From assembly GCA_025765615.1 (NCBI GenBank), contig JAIVFJ010000160.1:1-64000 (forward strand): a stretch of 64,000 bases of DNA, read 5' to 3'. The DNA is from Zopfochytrium polystomum. Lineage: Eukaryota; Chytridiomycota; Chytridiomycetes; Chytridiales; Chytridiaceae. Shown in pieces: positions 9,951-20,676 of this stretch; positions within the stretch are counted from its first letter, which is position 1, and every line of letters starts with the position of its first letter. The position numbers and the translations under genes were made by a program. The notes below the pieces were generated by a model. It was not told the DNA's origin and did not search any database. It saw nothing but the letters and a program-made list of their open reading frames with translations.

Positions 9951-9998
9951 AAAAAAAAGCCCACAACACTGCTGGCTGCAGCGCTATGGGCTTTCTCT
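9951..9998. terminator. Conserved 3' hairpin, copy 1
   Basis: Outer stem AAAGCCC/GGGCTTT (9956-9962 with 9988-9994) encloses a CTGCTGGCTGCAG inner palindrome. It lies 14 nt past the stop of the minus-strand gene at 10012. Related copies are at 25018-25056 and 34433-34473, with paired changes in the stem. Confidence 0.6.
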
Positions 9999-10011
9999 TA
10001 CTTTTTTTTCT

Positions 10012-10410
10012 TCACACAATCCATTTCCCATGGGTTGTACCCCTTAGGAACCAATCGTCTCTGTATCCATACATTTGCTTATAGTCTGTAAAAGTCATTG
10101 TCATGTTTGTTTTTGACAACACTAGAACTTTTCTGTTTCTGTGTGGTTCAATGTCCCAATGAATTTTCCTCCACTCTGTTGATTTTACTTCTTTTATTTG
10201 AAATATTTCCATTCTATCCTCATTTTTAATCACAAATCCAAAGTAATCTCCTACATTGGCTTTGTTCCTATGAGAATCATCCCACATTGCTGTTTCTCCT
10301 TGTTGTAAGGATTCAATCTCTTTGTTATAATCATACTTTGCTTTTTTTCCATATTCTGTTGATGGAATCTCCGTATTCACTGGGGTCAAGATAATCTTCA
10401 CCATGGTCAT
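10012..10410 (-). CDS. Hypothetical viral-type protein, 132 aa
   Basis: A complete frame beginning MTMVKIILTPVNTEIPS, with a beta-rich core (VGDYFGFVIKNEDRMEIFQI, then RKVLVLSKTNM) and ending YRDDWFLRGTTHGKW. I do not recognise the family; the core pattern recalls small PUA/EVE-like or SH3-like folds but this is weak. No membrane segment. A conserved upstream motif (TGTCGGGAATGGGCGG on the coding strand, 10465-10480) lies about 55 nt before the start, and a hairpin follows the stop. The last codons and hairpin are duplicated as a broken copy at 25018-25115. Confidence 0.6.
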   Translation of the reverse strand: MTMVKIILTPVNTEIPSTEYGKKAKYDYNKEIESLQQGETAMWDDSHRNKANVGDYFGFVIKNEDRMEIFQIKEVKSTEWRKIHWDIEPHRNRKVLVLSKTNMTMTFTDYKQMYGYRDDWFLRGTTHGKWIV

Positions 10411-10464
10411 GTTCCTCTTGTGACATTCCTCTCAAAATTCAGTTTTTCCTCCGCCAAGACCCCC

Positions 10465-10480
10465 CGCCCATTCCCGACAA
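10465..10480 (-). promoter_or_regulatory. Upstream motif TGTCGGGAATGGGCGG
   Basis: One of several near-identical motifs that precede minus-strand viral genes; others at 9780-9795, 24915-24930 and 25744-25759 read TGTCAGGAATGGGCGG. A late or early promoter element is a reasonable guess. Confidence 0.45.
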
Positions 10481-10571
10481 CACCATCATTTTCACTTAAT
10501 TCATTTCTCATTTCACTTTCTATCATCTCATTCGCTATTATCATATTCAGCATTTCTTCTCTCATTCTCTT

Positions 10572-11087
10572 TCATACTATTGTATTCTCTTCTTTAAAAT
10601 CCCATTCTAGTGTTGCTCTTAAGAATCTTTTGTAATAATCGTCCCATTCAACATCATTCAGATTGTTATGTTTTTTCCCGTATCTTTCAATGTGTCTTTC
10701 TATCGCATTTGGCCTCATTGCATGCTTTTTTAATACTTCTGCTATTTCATCTGATTTCAATGTTCTTGATACTATGCCATATTTATTCCAAAAGTAAATT
10801 AGATCCCCAAATGGTGATGCTCCTTTCTCTAATACATATTCCAACAGTTCTTTTTTATTGTGTTCTACACATTTTTCTACAATTACGTCTGAATGATATA
10901 TGTAATCTATATTACTATGTGATATATATGTTTTTGACATTTCCTCGTATTTCGCTTTCACCACATCTTCCACCTCTTCCCTAAATCGTTCTCTTCCAAA
11001 ATATTCGCTTGTATCCCATCCTGAATAACTATATTTTTGACCAAATGGTCCTATCCCTCTTTTCGTTAGATATTTCACTATTATTCG
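10572..11087 (-). pseudogene. Ankyrin-like hypothetical protein, 5' end cut by MITE
   Basis: The frame opens at a GTG (11078) rather than ATG: KYLTKRGIGPFGQKYS, followed by a segment resembling ankyrin repeats (KCVEHNKKELLEYVLEKGAS) and a charged helical C-terminus. The MITE begins 10 nt upstream at 11097, and across the nest the same reading frame continues upstream at 24624-24900, with stops between, where an LPREIWYMI F-box-like start is found. F-box plus ankyrin is a common giant-virus architecture; the join is inferred from position only. Confidence 0.45.
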
Positions 11088-11096
11088 AATACTTTA

Positions 11097-11125
11097 GAGG
11101 TCGTTTCAAGTGGAAAAGGCGGAAA
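11097..11125 (+). repeat. MITE left terminal inverted repeat
   Basis: Begins GAGGTCGTTTCAAG after the TTA target duplication; pairs with 24577-24605. Confidence 0.8.
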
Positions 11126-11272
11126 TCTTTACTGGGGAAAAAAAGATTTGATTGGCTGAAATCTTAATGGAGGAAACATTTTCCTCCATTTCCTTGCCAC
11201 AGCTAATCTTGCTCTATTTCTTTAATTGAGCTAATTCAGCTAATTCACTCAGTCCAGGAGGTGGTCCGTCTC

Positions 11273-11411
11273 TGTTGAAATTCGATGTCGATGAGACGAG
11301 TGATGGTGATCGTGGTTGTGAGAGGACGGGAGGGCGAGAAAGTGTGACAAGTCAGATGTGTGATCAACTTCTTTTTTTTTTATTTCTTCTTCGCGGGGGC
11401 ATATTCCAACA
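11273..11411 (-). repeat. Copia A 3' LTR
   Basis: 139 bp, TG...CA ends, preceded by target duplication GTCTC. Confidence 0.92.
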
Positions 11412-11684
11412 CTCCCCCTTGCACACGCGCCCTTCCTAGACTTCAAACAAAACCCTCCAGAGGTAAGAAACTGGGGAAGAGTGCTTGAAGCCCCTGCTCG
11501 GATGAAAAACCCAAATCAATTGGCCGATCTGGGAAAACCGTGGCAGGGAAAGGAAGTGAAAATATCTGGGAAAATACTGCTGAGGAGTGAACTTTAAAAG
11601 GGTAGGAATAGAAAATACATGAAGAGCCAAATAAGGCAAAAGGTAAAGAAAGTTTGTCCAGTGCCCTCCCCCTCCCTGTTGGGC

Positions 11685-13745
11685 CTATCCTGCTGATTTC
11701 CCTTGGCGAGCCAGCCGCGCCTTCCACGCCACAGCGTGGTCCAAGTTCTTCCGTTCCTTCTTCTTGATACTCTTCTGTCGAGTATGTTCCTCACATCGTT
11801 TTGATCTAGTCTCTAGGATTTTCTTGTGACGTTGCATGTATCGTCTTGGTTTCTCAGTTGAGTCAACCAGTCCAAGTAGAGTCCGCCCCTCATAGACCAT
11901 GTCACGTCCATGTGGCTTGGTGAGGAGGTCTGCAAGCTGGTCCATCGAGTAGACATACTCAACTTGCACAAGTCCCTCCTCAACAAGTGACCGAATGTGG
12001 TGGTACCGAAGGCGGATGTGCTTGGAGCGATCGGTGTGAAGGTCGTTAACTGTCATGTGGATCGATGGTGTGTTGTCCTCGTATGCAATGATCGGTAGCT
12101 TGAGGGGATGCTGGATTGATAGGTGGAGGTTGTTGATAGCTTCAAGTTCCCGACCAAGCTCACTGAGTGCAATGTACTCTGCTGCTGTGGATGAGGTTGG
12201 GACAGTTGCTGATCTTGTTGATTTCCATGCTATGGCTCCCCCTGCTAATAGCACCAGGTATGCTATCTGTGAGCGAGAGTCGTGGCGGGAGTTGTACGAT
12301 GCATCAGCATAGCCAACAACTTGGTTGTTCCTGTCTGAGCTGTAGCGAAGTCCAACTGTGGAGGTGGCCTTGACATACCCCACAACGTCGAGTAGCTCGT
12401 GCCAGTGCCGGATGCACGGGTCTTGAGCAAAGGAACCAAGCAAGCTGACACTGAGTGCCAGGTCTGGTCTTGTTGACGTTGCAGCGTAGTTGAGGCTGCC
12501 AATCACATGGAGGTACTCAGTGCTGTCGACGCTCTCCTCACTTGGGTCGGTGGAGTGCCAGTCGCGAGGGGTGAGCTTGGCTGTTACCTTGAGTGGTGCA
12601 TTGCGAGGCGTTACAGGTCCGTGCTTAGCCTCAAAACGCGAGAGGAAGTTCCGGAGGAAGTTAGTCTGATGGAGAATTGTGAAGTTTGAACCACGAATGA
12701 CTTCCATTGAGAGAATGTAGCTGAGCTTTCCCAGCTCTCGAAGCTTGAACTCCGTCTTGAGGTCCGCAACAGCCTCCTTGATGGCAGCAGTGTGGCCAAA
12801 GAGTGGAAGGTCATCGACGTACGCCAGAATGAAGCAGAGCCCGCACTTGGTCTGGCGCCAGAAGAGGCAGGGGTCTGCCCAGCTCTGAGCAAAGCCTTTT
12901 GACCGAAGGTGGAGGGCTAGACGCCGATACCAAGTCCGTCCTGATTGCTTCAGCCCGTAGAGACCCTTCAGCAGTAGCCACACTAGTCCAGGGGAGATCG
13001 ATACGCCAGGTGGTGGTGCCATGTAGATTGGTATGTCTAGGGTCCCGTATAGGTAGGCTGAGGAGATGTCGATCATCTCCATGTCCCAGCCGTACAGGGT
13101 GCTGAGGGCAATCATCCAACGAAGTGTGTTGCCTCTAATAACTGGCGAGTAGGTGAGGGTGAAGTCGACGCCAGGCTGCTGGGTGAATCCACGAGCAACA
13201 AGTCGAGCACGGAACCGCTCAATGGTGCCGTCCGGTTTGAACTTGAGCTTGTAGACCCACTTGCAGCTGACAATGTTGGTGTCAGGCGGAGCTGCTGACT
13301 CCACGAAGACTCCCATCTTGCGAAGCATATCCAGCTCGTACTCTTCGGCCTCCTTCCACTGCTCTGCATGAGGCGATGCCATGGCCTCCTCGTGCGTCAG
13401 TGGATCCTTGTATGTGTCTGGGGATACTTTGATTGAGTTGGAGTTGACGTTGAAGGCGTAAAGGAGTCTGTCTTCATCGTCAGCGTCAGACTCGTAGACT
13501 GACTGGATATCGTTATCGTCTAAGTCCTCGTCAGGCTCACACGCAAACAGCACATCTTGCACAACAGGAGCGCTGTCAGCAGGTAGCACTTCGCCTGATG
13601 CGGCGGGGTCCACTTCACCACTGGGCCTGTCAATACCCCTTGCGGATAGAGAACTCGAGACGTCCGGCGACGCAGGGCTCCCCCAAGCGGGGCCCTCACC
13701 ATCCCGACCCGCCTGCTGATGAGCCTCTGCGCTGGACCTGGGCAA
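11685..13745 (-). pseudogene. Copia A reverse transcriptase / RNase H
   Basis: A 686-codon frame. The reverse transcriptase begins around residue 128 (EQWKEAEEYELDML), contains SCKWVYKLKFKPDG, the GLYGLKQSGR signature and the catalytic YVDD (FILAYVDDLPLFG). RNase H follows with GYADASYNSR, STAAEYIALSE and YEDNTPSIH, then the copia end motif LADLLTKPHGR. The C-terminus runs past the domain into Lys-rich sequence. It belongs after the integrase frame (13943-15238); a frame change near 13.8-13.9 kb separates them. Copies cDNA and degrades the RNA template in the virus-like particle. Confidence 0.88.
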
Positions 13746-13942
13746 ATTCTCCAGGTCGCTGGGCCCACCGCCCCTTGCGTCGCTGGGCAGAAAGGTCTCC
13801 GGGGCATCAGCAGTGGCTGGTGCTGAGGCTTCCTGTGCGCGATAGTGTGGGGCGACGTGAGGTGACGTTAATGGTTTTGAACTGTTTTTGGTTGTAAAGA
13901 GGAAATTTGAAAAGGAGATGGTGTAGAAAGGAAAGAATTAGT

Positions 13943-15238
13943 TTAGTGAAGTTTGGAGTGACTCACCGGGTCAGGTGGGATTGGGTGTTTCCTCGGTCGG
14001 CCTGGCTTCCTCTTAGGGGGTGGCTCCTGCCCAGCAACTGCTGCTGGTTTCTTTGTTGTGCTGCGCTTCCGTTTGGGGGGTGGCTCCTGCTCGACATCTG
14101 GTGCAGGCACAGCTGTTGGTGGTGGAGGCTCTGCTGAGATGCTCACTGATGGTAGCCTCACTGGTGATGATGGCTTGCGTGGGCGACCTCGCTTCTTTGG
14201 TCCTGGTGCTGGTGTGCTGCTGTGCTCCCCCTTACCTTGGCGCTGCTGTTTCTGCTGGGTTTTCTGCTGAAGTAGCTGGTGAAGGTGCTGTTCTGCATCT
14301 ACTATTGATTGAACTGCCTTCTCATATGCAGGGTCATCCAAGTCTGAAAGTGAAGGGAGATTAACGCTGATGTCCCCAAATCCCCCCCTCACAGCGTGAA
14401 CTCCCAAGAACTGGGGGAATTCATCTTCAAAGAACTCAATGTCACGATAGCGCTGGTAGATGATCCGCTGCTCTTGGAGCTCCCACAGGACAGCAATGGA
14501 GCGCGAGGGACTGCCAAGGTAAACGGCAAGACGGCCTTTGGGATCGAGTTTCTTACGAAGCTTGGGGCTAACGCGGTAGAAACACTTGGAGCCAAAGGTG
14601 CGAAAGTGGCCAACCATTGGTGGGATGTGGTGGCGGCTTTCAAACGGAGAGAGGATGCCACGCTGGATGTTTGGTAGACAGTTCTTGATTTGCGAAGCTT
14701 GACGGTAAGCGTAACTCCAAAATGTGAGTGGAACGTTAGGTGCGCCAAGTAGAAGTGACCGGGTCATGTCTGTGACAGTTTGGATGTGGCGTTCTGCGAC
14801 AGAGTTCATCTGGGCTGTGCGTGAAGGAGACGCCTTGAGCTGAATTCCATGGGAGTCGCAGAAGGACTTGAAGGTCCGATTGAAGCTCTCCTTGCCACGA
14901 TCCAATCGGATGACCTGTACTTTGCGTCCCTCCGTTTTCTCAAGAAAGAGAATCAGGCGAATTAGAAACGGTAATGCATCGCTCTTGCGAGCAATAGGAA
15001 TATCCCAAGAGAAACGACTGCTCTCGCAAACGACAGTGATTGCATAGTTGTAGCCATCAAAGGAGGTAATGGGGATAGAGTTGACATCAACGTTGAGGGT
15101 GTGGGCAAATGGGAGTTGTTCCTCATCATGCTCTGGGAATGACTTTTGGCGCATCTTGGCAGCGACGCAAGTTTGGCACTTTGTGGGATATGAAGCATCG
15201 ATGGGTGGTAGGTCTGCTGTCGTCCGGTGGTGGAGCAT
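13943..15238 (-). pseudogene. Copia A integrase
   Basis: Contains the CQTCVAAK zinc-binding end, then the catalytic core with D (LNVDVNSI), D (IRLDRGKES) and E (MNSVAERHIQ). The C-terminal region is Pro/Lys-rich with AT-hook-like PRKHP and KKRGRPRKP segments, which could guide chromatin binding. The N-terminal HRALGHVGF part lies at about 21970-22010 on the other side of element B; the frame here opens at the B insertion point (RLGYMLHHR). Frame lost near 13.9 kb. Confidence 0.85.
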
Positions 15239-15257
15239 GTAGCCAAGGCGCTGGAAG

Positions 15258-15454
15258 TGTTGAAATAAGTTTTTTTTTTTTTTTTAATTATTCCTTCCAC
15301 CATGTTACATACAGGATACATTGGTGGGTACTTGCAACACAAGCTTATTAGCAGGCTCAGGACGCGTCGTATCTTTATCCAAAGAGATAAGCCGTATAGG
15401 CTTCTGAACCTTTTTGCTTTCCCACACGTTATTGTCTTTCAATGAAATGCAACA
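15258..15454 (-). repeat. Copia B 3' LTR
   Basis: 197 bp, TGTT...AACA ends on the plus strand as printed; identical to 21763-21958 except the T run. Confidence 0.93.
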
Positions 15455-15529
15455 CCCCCCCGCAAGAACGAGCTGGGTAATTCAAGACAACTCAGTAATC
15501 ACAGACTTCATGTCTACTTTGTAGTACCA

Positions 15530-15565
15530 AACTCGTAGAGGGACTCGAACCCTCACATGAAAGTC
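15530..15565 (-). other. tRNA T-arm-like sequence in copia B 3' region
   Basis: On the coding strand the segment between stop codon and LTR contains GAGGGTTCGAGTCCCTC, a perfect T-arm stem with a B-box (GGTTCGAGTCC). No matching acceptor 5' strand is found upstream, so this is not a whole tRNA gene. The same sequence is at 44160-44180 in copia C. Confidence 0.5.
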
Positions 15566-15609
15566 TTTGCCTATCAAAATCAAACCTGTAGAAACTTTGA
15601 ATAGGTGTA

Positions 15610-18600
15610 TTACTGAAGTGTGGTGTTATCACTCACAACTGGGATGGCGCTTTCTCCTCGTAGGTCATGAAGGCTAACCAATCCCATGTAAGAGGTGAGT
15701 TTAACATGTTGCACCGTTGGTAACGGTTTTGTTAAAATGTCCGCGATCATGTCTTCTGTTGGGCAATATTTTAATGAAATATTTCCCTTCCGCAGGTGAT
15801 CCCTTAGGAAATGAGCTCGCACATCTATGTGCTTTACTCTTGCATGATTAATTGGATTCATTGCAATTGCCAATGTGGATTTGTTATCTTCATTGACAAT
15901 AGTTGGGTTTGGGAGGTGGAAGCCCATTTCAGTTAATAGGTTCCGAAGCCAGATAGCTTCTTTGAATGCCTCCGCTAGTGAGTAATACTCAGCTTCAGTT
16001 GAAGATAGTGCGACTGTGTTCTGCTTTTTACTGTACCATGTGACGGCGGCGCCGTTAAGCATGAAAACATGGCCAGAGCGAGAAGTGCGATCTTCTTCTT
16101 CAGCATAACTTGCATCTGCGTATCCCTCAGGTCCTTGTATACTCAAGGCATCCTCGAACTGTTTGATTGGTGCATTTGAAAGAAGCAACAGTTCGGCAGC
16201 TTTGTCTGCAGCAGACTTTCGATAATAGAGCCCATAATCATATGTGCCTCTTAAATATCTTAAGAGTCTGTGTAGAGCTGCAAGGTCAGATTGGTTTGGA
16301 CTGTTTAAGTACATTGACAATGTGTTCACTGTGAATGCTATGTCCGGTCGCGTATTTGTCGCGAGATATGAAACTTGCATGACAACAGATCGATACCATG
16401 CATGCTCCGTGGGCGTGAGCGGCTCCGCTGCTAAGTCATGTTCCCATGAGGTTGTCATTGGTGTGGACTTACACTCAATGGGGATGTCTTGGCCATTCTT
16501 GGGTTTGTTCCAGAAGCCAGCGTCCTCCAGGATGCGCTGTGTGTAGTTCTTCTGGCCAACCCACATTCCATCATCGATTTCTTCGATTTGCATACCGACA
16601 GCGTATTTTACTTCATCGGTTGTTTTGATGGAGAAGATTTCTTTGAATTTGGACTGCAGTTCATGAATATTCTCCTTGAATTTACTCAGGATTTGAACGT
16701 CATCAACATGAACAAACACTATGGTTTTGATTGCGTTGTCCTCGTGTAGCACATATACACACGTGTCAGATTTGAGTTGAGTGAAGCCAAGTTTGACTAG
16801 TGCCTCATGAAAAGTCTCATTCCACTGACGTGCGGATTGCTTTAGGCCATAGATACACCTTTTTAGCAAGCAGGAGTAATACTTTGAACTCAGCTCTAGG
16901 TTTTCAAATCCCTCGGGCTGTTTCATATATATCTCCTCATCAAGCTCTGCATTTAAGAATGCAGTGTCAACATCAAATTGACCAAGCTTAAATCCGAGAC
17001 CTTGGACTATCGCTAGGATTGTCCGTATAGAGCCGGTTCTTACCACTGGGGCAAAGGTTTGTTTGTAGTCTACACCAGCTACTTGAGTGTAACCTTTTGC
17101 AACTAATCTCGCTTTAAAGCGTAAGAGATAGTCATTGTCATCTAGCTTATAAGCATAGACCCAGCGTGCAGCTAATAATTTACGTCCTTCAGGAGTTTTG
17201 GTTAAGATCCATGTGCCGTTGTCAATGAGCGCTTTCATTTCGGCGTGCATGGCTGCTAGCCAGTACTTAGCAAACTTTGACTCCACAGCTTGTTTATAGC
17301 TTTGAGGGAGTGGCGGTAGCTCTCTTGCATGTAACTTCTCTGACGGATATGGTACTGGAGTTTCCAATTTATCCGAGTCTGCCAAGTAGGCTTTGAAGTT
17401 TTGGTACATGATGCGAAATTGACCTCTGGCAAGTCTTTTCTTTCGCGCAAAAGCTACAACCGATCGTACAACTTTTCTGTTGTAGAGATTGCTTTTGTAT
17501 TGCGGGTGCCGAAATTCGGTCTTTGGTAGGTCTTTAACAGCATCAAGGATTTCTTCAGCTGCTTTGGCCTTATCTGAGCTTTGTGGGCCATTACTCCCCT
17601 TTTGCCTTGAGCGCAGATTGTAAGAGTGTCCCCCCCGTAAATTGGAAACTGGAGGTGGAATGTCTTCATCTTCAGAGCCAGAATGAATCACTCCTTCATC
17701 TTCATTGACACTTTGTTCAACTTCATCAGGTGGACTTTCACTGTCATTATCCGAACCATGATGAGAGTCGGTTTCCATGCTGTCTTCAGCACTTTCCCAA
17801 AAGTTGGTTATATCGTCGCGCGTGACGATGGCAGGGCCCAAGCGAGATGTCTTATCCAAAGTTCCATGCGGTAACATTTTTGGTTGATAACCGGGGAAGA
17901 TGGCTTCATGAAATGCAACATGATAGTGATCTGAGACACGACGGGATGTAAAATCATACACCGTCACAAGGGTGTTACCATTGAAACCAAGAAATATACC
18001 CATTGATCCCTTCGGTGAAGTGGTGGATTTTCTTTTGGCTTTTGGAAGTAATGTTACGACGAGACACCCAAATATTTTAAGGTGGTCGACTGGGGATGAA
18101 ACTCCATTCCACACAGAAAATGGTGTTTTCCCGGTTGCACCGTGGACAGTACGGTTCTTTATGTATGCGGCGTAGCGAATCGCATACGATAAAAGTATTG
18201 GGGGTAATCTTGCTTCAAGTAGCATGCAGACAGCCATCTCTTTGAGTATGCCGATGGTTCGTTCAGCGAGACCATCGAATTCTTTCACATGAGCAGGGCT
18301 TGGCTCAATTTCAATGGGCGGGTGTTTGGATGATGCCCAATTCTGAAATTCAGAGCTCTTTTCGATTTCGCCTTGATCGAATCGCACAGCTTTTGTGTGA
18401 AGAGAATGTTTGTTCTCAAATGCCTCAAGCGCAAGGCGGAATTGAGTTTTGGCTTCTGCTTTTGATGCAAGTATTTTTATCTCAATCCAACGAGAAAACT
18501 CGTCTACTATGCATAGCCAATAAAGTTCGTTACGCTTGCCACGCACAGGCAGAGGCGCAGGGTCTGTGTGAACTCGCTCTAATAGGCGATTGGCAGGGGA

Positions 18601-20676
18601 TCGAGTTGTGTGAATGGGGCGAGCGTGAATTTTCCCGACATCACAAGTCAAACAAGGAAAACGCCCAGTTCCTATTTGTGGGTACATATGCTTGCTACTT
18701 TTATTGATAATACCAACTTCCTCAAGGGTTTTACGGATCAAACCTCCGTGCAAGTGACCAAAACGCTTATGGAGAATTTCTTCTTGTGTGCCCGAGCGTA
18801 AAGGTTGAAGGTTCACCCTGTGAGTTGGTTGTGGTAAGTCTTCCATGGCCAATGGTTTTTCAGACATACCGTCAGTTGACGCGAATGCAGTATCCGCATG
18901 AGTCAGCTGCATCACCGGAGTACCGGCGGAGAATTGTGCGATAATAAATGTACGCTCTGGTGGTCCGTTCATCAAAGCGAAAACATGCGTCGGGTCCCAG
19001 AGTAGGCGAAGATTTCCCTGGCGCATTAAGTCCATTGGAGAGATTAAAGTCTCTCTGAACTCAGGAACATATAAAGAATTGCGCAAGATCAGAGTGATGT
19101 TTTCAACACTCAGAACAAAATCCCCTTCCAGTGTAGCTGGCACCACTACACCGTTAGCTATGGAAATTGCAGCGCGAGTTGGTCTTAAATTGACAAAACG
19201 ACTTTTGAGTGGCGACATGACCCTGGTTGCTCCTGAATCCAGGATCGCCGTATTGGGACGGGCAGTCATAGCAAGGTCGGTTACAACTCTAGCGAAATCA
19301 GCTTTATCAGTTGAGCCGCGCAGAAATTGATCCAGACTGGAGTGAGGCGACACTCTGGCGTGATTGGCCATGTCTGTGTCTGCGATCCGAGCTTGCTCCG
19401 CAGAAGCTTTCAAGCGTTTAATCTGAGGGCAGTCTTTTGCAGCATGTCCATGGATGTTGCAATACTGGCATTTGGACGAGTCAGGCCAGGAACGTTTCGC
19501 GCCGCTCCTTTGGGTCTGTCGGTCCACTTTCCCCTCTTTAAGTATGTCGCGACACTGATCAGCAGGGTGGTAAGCTGCTTCCCTGCCATGACGCATGCAA
19601 GGGTTATTCGGCAGTGTACGGTTGATGCGATAACTTGTCTTTACTGGCTTGGACTTGCCAGCAGAAATTTGAGCAGCATTAGCCATGTCTGAGGACGTAT
19701 TGGTGCTTTGGCTCTTTTGATAGTTGACATTTGCACGACTTAATGAGTCCATGATTTCATCAACTGTTTTAAAACTGCATCGAATGCCTTTCTGTAGTTC
19801 GAGGCGAAGCGAAGCAAAGTTTGCATCGCTTGGTAGAGTTTCATTCAAGCGGGCACGGAAAAGCATCATTTTTAGGTCTTTCATTTTCGACCGGCAAGGA
19901 GTATAGGCATTCAATGTCATCTCCTGCAAATACAATGCTTCGTCGTCTTCGCCATTTTCTTCAGGAGGAATAGGCAGTTCAGGTCCAAATTCAGTTTGAA
20001 CGGGCATAAATTGCCTGTCACGTGGCGGTAAACGCAACTTGAACTGGTGGTGCACAGTATTGGTACATCCAAACACTGTGTCGAAATCGTTATGCAGACG
20101 GTTGATAGCAGAATACCATTTGGTGACCTCAGAGGGCGAGTCGTTTGGTTTTTCAAGTGAGATATATCTCTTGAACCAATCGTCACCGGTAAATCCGACG
20201 GCATTGTTCGTAGCATATTTATTGCGTAGCCAGCAAATGCGATCATAGAACGTGTCGATGCCATTGGTGTTATCCAACTCTTCAACATCCTCAAGCTTAC
20301 AGCATTTGTTGAGAATAGAGATGGCTTTCCACATGTTGCTACGATCCACTATGTGCTCACGTTCGATTTTGTTTCGACGGGCCATGGCATTGCAGTATTC
20401 TTTTTGGTATTCAATTTCAAGTCTTTCGCGCTCAAGTTGTTGGTTTCTCCCCATTCCAGGATCGCGAGGTGCGAGCGGTACAGGGAGAGGAGCGAGGATC
20501 TCATAATTGGGTTCCTCTTTAGCGCGGATAGACAGTCTTTCATTATCAAGGAAGTCAAGGTAGCCTTCTTCGATTAACTTAGGTCGAATGACTTTATCTT
20601 CATGACGTTTCCATTCAGCACTCGTCCAGTGCGCGAAACGTGAAGAAGTCATGCGTCCTTTGCCTTTGTTAGACAT
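15610..20676 (-). CDS. Copia B gag-pol polyprotein, 1688 aa
   Basis: Single open polyprotein. Gag occupies the first ~400 residues and ends in a zinc knuckle (CQYCNIHGHAAKDC, about 401-414). The aspartic protease active site is AILDSGATRV (about 476). GAG-pre-integrase (HKRFGHLHGG, about 635) leads to CLTCDVGK and the integrase triad D (HTDPAPL), D (VRFDQGEIE) and E (LAERTIG, about 802). The reverse transcriptase starts near 1168 (ARWVYAYKL) and has GLKQSARQW and the catalytic HVDD (FVHVDDVQIL, about 1322). RNase H shows GYADASYAEE, STEAEYYSLAE and NEDNKST, ending near LTKPLPTVQ. Gag and pol share one frame, so their ratio would need another mechanism than frameshifting. Confidence 0.95.
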   Translation of the reverse strand: MSNKGKGRMTSSRFAHWTSAEWKRHEDKVIRPKLIEEGYLDFLDNERLSIRAKEEPNYEILAPLPVPLAPRDPGMGRNQQLERERLEIEYQKEYCNAMARRNKIEREHIVDRSNMWKAISILNKCCKLEDVEELDNTNGIDTFYDRICWLRNKYATNNAVGFTGDDWFKRYISLEKPNDSPSEVTKWYSAINRLHNDFDTVFGCTNTVHHQFKLRLPPRDRQFMPVQTEFGPELPIPPEENGEDDEALYLQEMTLNAYTPCRSKMKDLKMMLFRARLNETLPSDANFASLRLELQKGIRCSFKTVDEIMDSLSRANVNYQKSQSTNTSSDMANAAQISAGKSKPVKTSYRINRTLPNNPCMRHGREAAYHPADQCRDILKEGKVDRQTQRSGAKRSWPDSSKCQYCNIHGHAAKDCPQIKRLKASAEQARIADTDMANHARVSPHSSLDQFLRGSTDKADFARVVTDLAMTARPNTAILDSGATRVMSPLKSRFVNLRPTRAAISIANGVVVPATLEGDFVLSVENITLILRNSLYVPEFRETLISPMDLMRQGNLRLLWDPTHVFALMNGPPERTFIIAQFSAGTPVMQLTHADTAFASTDGMSEKPLAMEDLPQPTHRVNLQPLRSGTQEEILHKRFGHLHGGLIRKTLEEVGIINKSSKHMYPQIGTGRFPCLTCDVGKIHARPIHTTRSPANRLLERVHTDPAPLPVRGKRNELYWLCIVDEFSRWIEIKILASKAEAKTQFRLALEAFENKHSLHTKAVRFDQGEIEKSSEFQNWASSKHPPIEIEPSPAHVKEFDGLAERTIGILKEMAVCMLLEARLPPILLSYAIRYAAYIKNRTVHGATGKTPFSVWNGVSSPVDHLKIFGCLVVTLLPKAKRKSTTSPKGSMGIFLGFNGNTLVTVYDFTSRRVSDHYHVAFHEAIFPGYQPKMLPHGTLDKTSRLGPAIVTRDDITNFWESAEDSMETDSHHGSDNDSESPPDEVEQSVNEDEGVIHSGSEDEDIPPPVSNLRGGHSYNLRSRQKGSNGPQSSDKAKAAEEILDAVKDLPKTEFRHPQYKSNLYNRKVVRSVVAFARKKRLARGQFRIMYQNFKAYLADSDKLETPVPYPSEKLHARELPPLPQSYKQAVESKFAKYWLAAMHAEMKALIDNGTWILTKTPEGRKLLAARWVYAYKLDDNDYLLRFKARLVAKGYTQVAGVDYKQTFAPVVRTGSIRTILAIVQGLGFKLGQFDVDTAFLNAELDEEIYMKQPEGFENLELSSKYYSCLLKRCIYGLKQSARQWNETFHEALVKLGFTQLKSDTCVYVLHEDNAIKTIVFVHVDDVQILSKFKENIHELQSKFKEIFSIKTTDEVKYAVGMQIEEIDDGMWVGQKNYTQRILEDAGFWNKPKNGQDIPIECKSTPMTTSWEHDLAAEPLTPTEHAWYRSVVMQVSYLATNTRPDIAFTVNTLSMYLNSPNQSDLAALHRLLRYLRGTYDYGLYYRKSAADKAAELLLLSNAPIKQFEDALSIQGPEGYADASYAEEEDRTSRSGHVFMLNGAAVTWYSKKQNTVALSSTEAEYYSLAEAFKEAIWLRNLLTEMGFHLPNPTIVNEDNKSTLAIAMNPINHARVKHIDVRAHFLRDHLRKGNISLKYCPTEDMIADILTKPLPTVQHVKLTSYMGLVSLHDLRGESAIPVVSDNTTLQ